Shown: positions 1 to 5,725 of the stretch, one piece after another
Layout: every line of letters begins with the position of its first letter
Numbering within the stretch: position 1 is the stretch's first letter
NCBI GenBank assembly: GCA_017958705.1
Contig: JAGDCE010000133.1
Coordinates: 1-6,203, forward strand
Reading direction: 5' to 3'
Source: Clostridia bacterium
GTDB taxonomy: Bacteria; Bacillota; Clostridia; Oscillospirales; CAG-272
Length of the DNA: 6,203 bases
The notes under the pieces: generated by a model
What the model saw: the letters and a program-made list of their open reading frames with translations, nothing else
Told to the model about the DNA's origin: nothing
Databases searched by the model: none
Translations under genes and position numbers: made by a program

Positions 1-1389
1 AAACTGGAAAAGAAACTTTCTCCCTTGAACGTGTGGTCGTTGGCTCTGGGCTGCATCATCGGATGGGGAGCGTTCGTGATGCCCGGGAATACTTTCCTCG
101 GGAAAGCCGGCCCTCTCGGTACTGCCGTCGCCATGGGCATCGCCGCGCTGATCATGATTATAATTGCTTTCAACTACAATTTCATGATCAACAGGTATCC
201 CGTTGCCGGTGGTGAATTCACCTATACGCAGCAGGCTTTCGGTAAAAAGCACGCTTTTATCTGCTCGTGGTTCCTCGGTCTTTCATACCTCGCCATCGTT
301 CCGCTGAACGGAACGGCTTTAGCGCTGATCGGCAGGAACCTGCTGAACAACGTGTTTCAGATCGGTTTCCACTATAACGTCGCCGGATATGATATATATT
401 TCGGCGAGATATTGCTCGCCGTTGCGGCGCTCGTCCTGTTCGCTTTTCTGAGCATCAGAGGAGTAAAGTTTACCGGCGTGTTTCAGACAGCGCTCGTCTT
501 TGCGCTGGTCGGGGGCGTACTTATAATAACGGCGGCGGCGATTTTAAATCCCGGCGTCAGTTTTTCCAACCTTTCACCCGGTTTTTATCCGGGAAATTCG
601 TCTCTGGCAGGCGTGCTTGCTGTAGTTGCCGTCGCGCCGTGGGCGTTCGTCGGCTTCGATACGATACCGCAGGCGGCGGAGGAGTTCAGGTTCTCTGCAA
701 GAAAAACGAAGATCATCATGGTGCTGTCGATACTCTTCGGTGCGGCGGTTTACGTCGTGCTCAACACAGTGACGGCGGCCGTCATCCCGGAAGGATATGA
801 AAACTGGGCCGCTTACATCGACGATATTCCGAATCTGAGCGGACTGCTGTCTCTGCCGACGTTCCACGCAGGATACCAACTGCTCGGCACGGCTGGTGTA
901 GTATTTCTCGGCATCGCCGTTCTCGGCGCAATTCTTTCAGGCATCATCGGATTTTATATGGCGACGAGCCGCCTGCTTTATTCAATGGCGAAAGAAAAGG
1001 TGCTGCCCGCCTGGTTTGGTAAACTGCACGGAAAATACAAGACGCCCGCCAACGCTATCCTGTTCGTACTTTTCGTCGCGCTCATCGCCCCGTTTTTCGG
1101 CAGGACCGCGCTCGGCTGGATCGTGGACATGTCCTCGATTGGCGCCGCGATCGGTTACGGATATACTTCTCTTGCGGCACTGAGGTTTGCAAAAAAAGAA
1201 AACAACAAATGGATAATGGCGACAGGTATAATTGGCGTAATTATGGCGCTTGCGTTTATCGTACTGCTTCTCGTCCCGATCCCGATGTTCAACTGTTCGC
1301 TCGGCAAGGAATCGTATATCTGCCTGGCCGTCTGGATAGTTCTCGGAGTGATATTCTACTTTACCGCGAAAAAAAGAAAGCCCGAATGA
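1..1389 (+). CDS. APC-superfamily amino acid permease (5' end outside the window)
   Basis: This is an integral membrane transporter of the amino acid/polyamine/organocation superfamily, expected in the cytoplasmic membrane. The frame is open from base 1 (KLEKKLSPLNVWSLALG). A TTG at 25 could serve as a start, but the preceding residues read like the normal N-terminal tail of this family, so the real start is probably a few codons upstream of the window. About 12 hydrophobic segments can be counted. The first carries the glycine-rich unwound-helix motif GCIIGWGAFVMPG, and the sixth carries PWAFVGFDTIPQAAEEF, which matches the conserved substrate-site helix and following loop of APC transporters. 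The C-terminus is short and basic (AKKRKPE), as expected for a cytoplasmic tail. At roughly 460 residues the length is normal. The substrate cannot be read from the sequence. A 136-base gap separates it from the lyase gene, so it may be a separate transcription unit or the head of the same one. Confidence 0.9.
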   Translation, partial: KLEKKLSPLNVWSLALGCIIGWGAFVMPGNTFLGKAGPLGTAVAMGIAALIMIIIAFNYNFMINRYPVAGGEFTYTQQAFGKKHAFICSWFLGLSYLAIVPLNGTALALIGRNLLNNVFQIGFHYNVAGYDIYFGEILLAVAALVLFAFLSIRGVKFTGVFQTALVFALVGGVLIITAAAILNPGVSFSNLSPGFYPGNSSLAGVLAVVAVAPWAFVGFDTIPQAAEEFRFSARKTKIIMVLSILFGAAVYVVLNTVTAAVIPEGYENWAAYIDDIPNLSGLLSLPTFHAGYQLLGTAGVVFLGIAVLGAILSGIIGFYMATSRLLYSMAKEKVLPAWFGKLHGKYKTPANAILFVLFVALIAPFFGRTALGWIVDMSSIGAAIGYGYTSLAALRFAKKENNKWIMATGIIGVIMALAFIVLLLVPIPMFNCSLGKESYICLAVWIVLGVIFYFTAKKRKPE

Positions 1390-1401
1390 CGCGGGATACT
1401 T

Positions 1402-1415
1402 CGGTGAAAACACCG
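1402..1415 (+). other. Small hairpin after the permease gene
   Basis: CGGTG (1402-1406) and CACCG (1411-1415) form a perfect 5-bp stem with an AAAA loop, starting 12 bases after the permease stop codon. No real T-run follows (TTAAT), so on its own it is a poor intrinsic terminator. It could protect the 3' end of the permease message, or be chance. Confidence 0.25.
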
Positions 1416-1431
1416 TTAATCACAGATGATT

Positions 1432-1461
1432 CTGACTCCTGGTGGAGTTTTCGGATATAAC
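1432..1461 (+). promoter_or_regulatory. Possible sigma-70/sigma-A promoter for the lyase/ATP-grasp genes
   Basis: A -10-like box TATAAC (1456-1461, 5 of 6 to TATAAT) lies 18 bases after a -35-like CTGACT (1432-1437, 4 of 6 to TTGACA). The predicted start of transcription would be near 1468, leaving a leader of about 60 bases before the lyase start codon. The -35 box overlaps the hairpin at 1434-1451. A further inverted repeat, TGCCG (1478-1482) with CGGCA (1496-1500), lies in the predicted leader. This is pattern matching only; the position in the single large gap is the main support. Confidence 0.3.
1434..1451 (+). terminator. Possible weak intrinsic terminator downstream of the permease
   Basis: ACTCC (1435-1439) pairs with GGAGT (1444-1448) around a TGGT loop, with a possible extra G-T pair (1434/1449), and the stem runs into TTTT (1448-1451). 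The stem is short and the T-run is only four bases, so termination would be partial at best. Its place in the only large gap of the window makes it the best terminator candidate here, and it would partly separate the permease from the lyase/ATP-grasp genes. Confidence 0.3.
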
Positions 1462-1508
1462 GTAATGATTTGAAAAATGCCGCTGCGGAAGATCCCGGCA
1501 GGCAAAAG

Positions 1509-1516
1509 AAAGGAAA
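1509..1516 (+). promoter_or_regulatory. Ribosome binding site of the C-C lyase gene
   Basis: AAAGGAAA, with its AGGA core at 1511-1514, sits 11 bases before the ATG at 1526. This favours that start over the in-frame ATG at 1565 (residue 14, MEPINF), which has no comparable site. Confidence 0.6.
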
Positions 1517-1525
1517 TAGAGTAGT

Positions 1526-2659
1526 ATGAGACATCATGCCTATCAGCCGAGTTCCAAATTTGTCATGGAACCGATCAATTTCGACAAGTACACCGACAGG
1601 GAAATGCTGCGTTACTGCCTCGGCGCGACGATGTATATGCCGGGAACGAAGGATTTTCTGCAGCCTATACTGACGAAAAAATATCCCGGACTTACCTCTA
1701 TGGTAATGTGCTTCGAGGACGCTTGCAAAGAAGAACTTGTGCCCGAAGCCGAGCGCAACGTGATAAATCTGCTCGATACGCTCAACGCAGAGCTTGACAA
1801 GGGTACGATCAGATACGACGAGATCCCGCTGATAATATTCCGCGTCCGCAACGTGGAGCAGTTCAAACACTTCTCGTCAATGCTCAGACCGGAGCACATA
1901 CATCTTGTTACCGCATTCAATTTCCCGAAATTCAATATTGAAGTCGGCGAAGCATATTACGAGCATCTCGAATATCTGAACCGTAAGTTCGGCGAGATAA
2001 TCTACGGCATGCCGATCCTTGAGAGCAAGGAGATGGCGTATCTTGAGTCACGCATTCCGGAGCTGATGGGCGTGAAAGAGATACTCGACCGTCATAAGGA
2101 CCTCGTGCTCAACGTGCGCGTCGGCGGCACAGACTGGTCGTCCGTGTTCGGCATGCGGCGCGGCATCAACTATACGATCTACGATATAATGACCGTCGCG
2201 GACTGTCTCAAGGACGTTTTGAACGTGTTCTCGCGTCACAACGATTACAGCGTGTCCGGCCCCGTGTGGGAATATTTCCGCGCTACGAAGGATATGAAAT
2301 TCGAGGACACGCCGGATACGATAAACAAGTCCCTGTTCAAACAGCAGACGCTTATAAACGACGCGGTCGACGGCCTGCTTCGCGAACTTCTGCTCGACCA
2401 GGCGAACGGGTTCATCGGCAAGACGATCATCCATCCGACTCACATACCGTACGTCAACGGCATGCTGGCGGTCACCAAAGAGGTCTACGACGACGCTCTG
2501 CAGGTGCTCGGAACGAGTGGCGGTGTTATTAAGAGCAGCAGCGGCAACAAGATGAACGAGATCGGACCGCATCGCTGCTGGGCCGAAAAGATCGTGATGA
2601 GAGCGAAAGCCTACGGCGTGATCGAAGACGAATCTAAGTATACGGATCTGTTTGACTGA
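1526..2659 (+). CDS. HpcH/HpaI aldolase / citrate lyase (CitE-like) family C-C bond lyase
   Basis: This 377-residue cytoplasmic protein is a TIM-barrel lyase of the CitE/HpcH type, which make or break C-C bonds next to a carboxylate or thioester using a divalent metal. Family signatures in order: VMCFEDACKEE (E64, D65), matching the LEDA region of CitE; IFRVRNV with R106 and R108, the substrate-carboxylate arginine strand; MPILESKEM with E166, the expected metal-binding glutamate; RVGGTDWSSVFG with D203, the second expected metal ligand; and GFIGKTIIHP (H303, P304) near the C-terminal end of the barrel. It is longer than typical CitE (about 290-300 residues). Its MRHHAYQP opening resembles the subgroup I recall from Ter-associated operons (Pfam C-C_Bond_Lyase); that subgroup assignment is from memory, while the wider superfamily is secure. 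The substrate is unknown. The ATP-grasp gene starts 39 bases after the stop, consistent with one operon. The gene is intact. Confidence 0.87.
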   Translation: MRHHAYQPSSKFVMEPINFDKYTDREMLRYCLGATMYMPGTKDFLQPILTKKYPGLTSMVMCFEDACKEELVPEAERNVINLLDTLNAELDKGTIRYDEIPLIIFRVRNVEQFKHFSSMLRPEHIHLVTAFNFPKFNIEVGEAYYEHLEYLNRKFGEIIYGMPILESKEMAYLESRIPELMGVKEILDRHKDLVLNVRVGGTDWSSVFGMRRGINYTIYDIMTVADCLKDVLNVFSRHNDYSVSGPVWEYFRATKDMKFEDTPDTINKSLFKQQTLINDAVDGLLRELLLDQANGFIGKTIIHPTHIPYVNGMLAVTKEVYDDALQVLGTSGGVIKSSSGNKMNEIGPHRCWAEKIVMRAKAYGVIEDESKYTDLFD

Positions 2660-2688
2660 AACTGAAACACCGGATCCGCTGTACGGAT

Positions 2689-2693
2689 GGAGG
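2689..2693 (+). promoter_or_regulatory. Ribosome binding site that sets the start of the first ATP-grasp gene
   Basis: GGAGG at 2689-2693 lies 5 bases before the ATG at 2699. An in-frame ATG at 2687 would put this site inside the coding region and has no site of its own, so 2699 is the better start. The inverted repeat ATCCG (2674-2678) / CGGAT (2684-2688) directly abuts the site; it covers the 2687 ATG but leaves GGAGG free. Confidence 0.7.
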
Positions 2694-2698
2694 ACATA

Positions 2699-3913
2699 AT
2701 GAAAAAAGCTCTTGTTCTGGCGGGCGGAATAGCACAGGTCGCTCTGCTCGGAGAACTGAAGAGCAGAGGCTATACGACTCTGCTCGCGGATATGAATCCG
2801 AACTGTGTGGCGGCGAAGTACTGCGATGAATTTCATCCGGTGTCCGCAATGGACGTGGAGGGGATAAAAAAGCTCGTAAAAGAACGCGGTATCGACATGG
2901 TGCTGACGGCCTGCGCGGATCAGATCCTTCTGGCCGAGGTCGAGGTCTGCGAAGCGCTCGGGCTCAGGACGTATCTTGACCTGAAGACCGCGCGCATGGT
3001 CTCGGACAAGCATTACATGAAGGAAGTCTTCATGAAAAGCGGCATCCCGACGTCGCGTTACGCGGTGCTCGACAGTTATGATGAAGAAAAGATCGAAGGT
3101 CTCCGGTTCCCGCTCGTGGTCAAGCCCGTTGACGCTTACAGCGCGAGAGGGGTCAGAAAATGCCGGAACCGTGAGGAAGTGGAACGTTTCCTCGACGATG
3201 CGATAGATATCAGCCGCACAAAAACGGCGATTGTCGAAGAATATATCGAAGGCGACGAGCTGACGGTCGAAGCGTTCGTATGCCGCGGCAAAGCAACCGT
3301 TCTCTGTATCGGCAGCAAGAACAAACTTAACAACGGCGGGTTCGTTTTATCCGGCAGCCTTTATCCGGCCAGCATTTCGGACGGGCTGACCGAAGAGATC
3401 AGACAAACGACGCAAAAGATCGCGAACGCGTTCCGCCTTGAAAACTCCCCGCTAAATATCAACATGATCACCGGCGGGGAGCACGCTTACGTGCTCGAAT
3501 TCTGCGCCAGGACCGGCGGATTCGTGAAATACGAGATCACGAAGATCATGTCCGGCTTCGATCCCATCAAAGCGATCGTCGATCTGCATGAGGGCAAAGC
3601 GCCGGAAGTCGGAGAGATCAGACCGGAAAACAGATATCTCATGACCTGCTATCTGTATTGCAGCGAAGGCGTGCTCGACAGATACGAAGGCTTTGAGGAA
3701 ATGTATGAAAAAGGGATCATTTCCAAATATTACCTCGTCCGCAATAAAGGTCACAGGTTCAAAAGCATAGACAGCAACGGCGACAGGGCCGCAGGCTTCT
3801 TCGTCCAGGATGACGACTACGGAAGACTTACGGAAAAATTTGAAACAGCCCTGAAGCATCTGAAGGTCCTGGATAAGGACGGACACGACCTTGTAAGGCG
3901 CGATCTTATGTGA
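2699..3913 (+). CDS. ATP-grasp ligase, carbamoyl-phosphate-synthase-like type
   Basis: This 404-residue soluble protein belongs to the ATP-grasp carboxylate-amine ligases, which activate a carboxylate as an acyl-phosphate and join it to an amine or other nucleophile. Residues 1-95 form the Rossmann-like pre-ATP-grasp domain, opening with KKALVLAGG and followed by GYTTLLADMNP. The ATP-grasp domain follows: FPLVVKP with the ATP-binding lysine K142, the flexible loop DAYSARGV (145-152), the hinge strand VEEYIEGDELTVEAF (179 onward; E180, E181, E187), and the metal site NINM (253-256) with LEFCARTGG (266-274; E267, R271). The remaining 100 or so residues form a C-terminal lobe as in PurK/PurT-type enzymes. 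At the metal site, N255 and C269 occupy positions that are Gln and Asn in carbamoyl-phosphate synthase; related EFSAR-type enzymes also vary here. The specific substrates cannot be predicted. It lies between the lyase and two other ATP-grasp genes, and the start at 2699 is set by the GGAGG site. Confidence 0.87.
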   Translation: MKKALVLAGGIAQVALLGELKSRGYTTLLADMNPNCVAAKYCDEFHPVSAMDVEGIKKLVKERGIDMVLTACADQILLAEVEVCEALGLRTYLDLKTARMVSDKHYMKEVFMKSGIPTSRYAVLDSYDEEKIEGLRFPLVVKPVDAYSARGVRKCRNREEVERFLDDAIDISRTKTAIVEEYIEGDELTVEAFVCRGKATVLCIGSKNKLNNGGFVLSGSLYPASISDGLTEEIRQTTQKIANAFRLENSPLNINMITGGEHAYVLEFCARTGGFVKYEITKIMSGFDPIKAIVDLHEGKAPEVGEIRPENRYLMTCYLYCSEGVLDRYEGFEEMYEKGIISKYYLVRNKGHRFKSIDSNGDRAAGFFVQDDDYGRLTEKFETALKHLKVLDKDGHDLVRRDLM

Positions 3914-3957
3914 GCGAGCCTTCGGATCACATATAAACTATCGGACAGCTGACCACG

Positions 3958-3963
3958 AAAGGA
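3958..3963 (+). promoter_or_regulatory. Ribosome binding site of the second ATP-grasp gene
   Basis: AAAGGA at 3958-3963 lies 9 bases before the ATG at 3973. The preceding gap (3914-3957) holds no convincing terminator or promoter, so transcription probably continues from the gene upstream. Confidence 0.65.
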
Positions 3964-3972
3964 TAAATACCG

Positions 3973-5097
3973 ATGCATATCACAGTTACAGAAGATCCGG
4001 CAAAGAGAATCGGGATCGCAAAAGCCATAATTGCGGAAAAAAGCTCGTATTATACGGAAGAAGTGCTCGAATCACTGCGTGAAGTCGTAAGAGACAAGAC
4101 GTCTTTAACAGACCCCGCGCAGATCGATGACGAGATGTATACGACCGTGTATTATTACTGGGTATACGGATGCCCGGCGAGCGAATACTTTTATCTCGAT
4201 TTTCCCCACAAGACGCATGAAGAGATAAAGGAATACGTGACGACGAGAGAAAAGGTCGTATACCGGAACAGACTGAACCGCCTTGAGGACGCTCATTATC
4301 TCAATAACAAATGGGAGACGTACTGCCTTTTCAAAGATCATTACGGACGCGACGTCATAAAGATCGAAACGGACGAAGATTATCCGCAGTTCTGCGCTTT
4401 CGTTGAAAAGCATCCGGAATTCGTCGTCAAGCCCGCGGATATGGGCGGCGGCAGCGGCGTGCACAAGGTGACCGCCGATCCGGATATGACGGATGAGGAA
4501 AGAAAAAAGCTCTTTCACGACATCCTTGCCGAAAACGAGAAGAACAGAAAGCTTTATATGCGCGGCAAGGAAAAGTCTATGATCCTGGAAGAGTTGATCG
4601 TCCAGGTCCCGGAGATGGCCGCCATACATCCGAATTCGGTCAACGGCGTAAGAGTTACGGCGGTACGTGTCGGCGACAAGGTCAATATTTTTTATCCGTG
4701 GTTCAAGATCGGAAGATTCGGACAGTTCCTTACGAGCGCCGTTTACGGAACGCTCGACGCCTGCATCGACGCCGGGACGGGTATCGTCAACACGCCGGGA
4801 TGCTCCGAAAGCAATGAAAGATTCGACGTTCATCCCGATACCGGAGTGCCGATAGTCGGTTTCAGGATCCCGAAATGGAATGAACTGATACAGACCGTGA
4901 CCGAGCTGTCCATGAAAATGGATACCGTCAGATACATCGGCTGGGATATGGTGCTGACGGAAAAAGGCTGGGTGCTCATGGAGGGCAACTTCAGCGGAGA
5001 TTTCTGCTGGCAATTCTGTTATAACCGCGGAACGAAGAAAGAATTTGAAGATATGATCGGATGGCACCTTACGAAAGAATTCTGGTGGCAGGAATAA
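3973..5097 (+). CDS. Sugar-transfer-associated type ATP-grasp protein, copy 1
   Basis: This 374-residue soluble protein has an ATP-grasp domain of the ATPgrasp_ST style, a family named for its frequent neighbours in polysaccharide gene clusters and with no firmly known reaction. The N-terminal 140 residues are helical and carry the family-like stretch YYYWVYGCPASEYFYLDF and a basic/aromatic segment ending in GRDVIKI. The nucleotide site follows: EFVVKP with K153, the glycine loop MGGGSGVHKV (from 157), and the hinge MILEELIVQ with E206 and E207. HPNSVNGVRVTAV (219 onward; R227) is the typical phosphate/metal-contact strand. The metal site is YIGWDMVLT (D325) and LMEGNFSG (E337, N339). All expected catalytic residues are present, so it is probably an active kinase or ligase. 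It has no membrane segment. It is paralogous to the next gene, which starts 28 bases after its TAA stop, so a tandem duplication is likely. Confidence 0.85.
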   Translation: MHITVTEDPAKRIGIAKAIIAEKSSYYTEEVLESLREVVRDKTSLTDPAQIDDEMYTTVYYYWVYGCPASEYFYLDFPHKTHEEIKEYVTTREKVVYRNRLNRLEDAHYLNNKWETYCLFKDHYGRDVIKIETDEDYPQFCAFVEKHPEFVVKPADMGGGSGVHKVTADPDMTDEERKKLFHDILAENEKNRKLYMRGKEKSMILEELIVQVPEMAAIHPNSVNGVRVTAVRVGDKVNIFYPWFKIGRFGQFLTSAVYGTLDACIDAGTGIVNTPGCSESNERFDVHPDTGVPIVGFRIPKWNELIQTVTELSMKMDTVRYIGWDMVLTEKGWVLMEGNFSGDFCWQFCYNRGTKKEFEDMIGWHLTKEFWWQE

Positions 5098-5109
5098 CGA
5101 TCCGACAAC

Positions 5110-5117
5110 AAAGGAGA
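5110..5117 (+). promoter_or_regulatory. Strong ribosome binding site of the third ATP-grasp gene
   Basis: AAAGGAGA at 5110-5117 sits 8 bases before the ATG at 5126. It is the best ribosome binding site in the window, which suggests that the interrupted gene behind it was, or still is, meant to be well translated. Confidence 0.7.
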
Positions 5118-5125
5118 GAATCCGT

Positions 5126-5725
5126 ATGATCAAAGACTATCTGAGAATAACGAACGATCCGGAAGAGATAAGAGATACAGCAAAACGGATTGTCAAAGAC
5201 GCAACGATCAACATCGGAGGGCAGATAAGGCCTTTCTATACCCCGCTCATGCTGAGCAAGATGAACGAGGAGATACTGCGTCATCTGCCGAATGCGACCG
5301 CCGCCGAAGCGGAGGAGCTGCGCTATAGGTTCATTTATGATTACTGGGTGTACGGCTGCACCGTCGACGAGGAATTCTATCTGCATCTGATCGGCAAAAG
5401 CGACGCAGTAAAACGCGGCTATATGGTCCGGCAGATCCGCAACGTCTACGTCAAACACCAGAACCTGGGCGCCGGCGAAGACCGCGTCGAGCAGCTGGAA
5501 AACAAGTACCGTCTGTATCAGCGGCTGAAGCCGTATTACAGACGCGAGGCCATACGGATCTGCGATCCGTCCGATTTTGAGATATTTGAAGCGTTCGCCA
5601 ACAGGCACGAAGAATTCGTGGTCAAACCCGAGGACTGCTCGCTCGGTATCGGCGTACATAAAGCCTCCGTGGGGGATTACGGCAACGACTGCCGCGCCGC
5701 GTTCGACAGCATCCTCGGCGAGTGA
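5126..5725 (+). CDS. Sugar-transfer-associated type ATP-grasp protein, copy 2, N-terminal part (cut by in-frame stop)
   Basis: These 199 residues form the first half of an ATP-grasp protein homologous to the gene just upstream. Shared landmarks are DYWVYGCTVDEEFYL (compare YYWVYGCPASEYFYL in copy 1), LENKYRLYQRLKPYYRREAIRI, and the nucleotide-site strand EFVVKPEDCSLGIGVHK with K167. The reading then stops at TGA (5723-5725) just after AFDSILGE, which aligns with FHDILAE in copy 1, in the middle of the ATP-grasp fold. Alone, this half lacks the hinge glutamates and all metal ligands and cannot be a working ATP-grasp enzyme. The same frame continues straight after the stop with the missing half. 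Possible explanations are a nonsense mutation (pseudogene), a base error in the assembly, readthrough, or a genuine split gene. The glycine loop differs from copy 1 (CSLGIG instead of MGGGSG), so the copies had diverged before the interruption. Confidence 0.75.
   Translation: MIKDYLRITNDPEEIRDTAKRIVKDATINIGGQIRPFYTPLMLSKMNEEILRHLPNATAAEAEELRYRFIYDYWVYGCTVDEEFYLHLIGKSDAVKRGYMVRQIRNVYVKHQNLGAGEDRVEQLENKYRLYQRLKPYYRREAIRICDPSDFEIFEAFANRHEEFVVKPEDCSLGIGVHKASVGDYGNDCRAAFDSILGE
5723..5725 (+). other. In-frame TGA interrupting the third ATP-grasp gene
   Basis: Codon 200 of the frame that begins at 5126 is TGA, followed at once by GTG AAG in the same frame. There is no frameshift: homology to the upstream paralogue resumes in register, with about one residue of length difference. 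TGA is a normal stop for the permease, lyase and first ATP-grasp gene, so a recoded genetic code is unlikely. Single substitutions could restore Arg, Gly, Trp, Cys, Ser or Leu. Confidence 0.9.

Noticed and set aside
2671..2688. CGGATCCG palindrome and ATCCG/CGGAT inverted repeat before the first ATP-grasp gene
   Set aside because: The stems are only 5 bp, leave the ribosome binding site free and have no T-run. They are too short to call an operator or terminator without comparative support.
2687..2698. Upstream ATG at 2687 as the start of the first ATP-grasp gene
   Set aside because: It would place the GGAGG ribosome binding site inside the coding region. The ATG at 2699 has ideal spacing and gives the usual KKALVLAGG N-terminus.
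2048..3013. Long open frame on the - strand spanning the end of the lyase and the start of the first ATP-grasp gene (321 residues)
   Set aside because: It crosses two well-supported genes and their intergenic ribosome binding site, and its translation shows no recognisable domain.
3932..3937. TATAAA as a -10 box of a promoter before the second ATP-grasp gene
   Set aside because: No -35-like sequence lies 16-18 bases upstream, and the short gap suits an operon.
4105..5133. Long open frame on the - strand opposite the second ATP-grasp gene (342 residues)
   Set aside because: It is antisense to a gene with clear family motifs, has no family signature, and its composition (many His, Arg, Asp) is typical of a reverse-frame shadow created by codon bias.
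5723..5725. Alternative genetic code in which TGA is read as an amino acid
   Set aside because: TGA cleanly ends the permease (1387-1389), the lyase (2657-2659) and the first ATP-grasp gene (3911-3913), each followed by a spacer and a new ribosome binding site.
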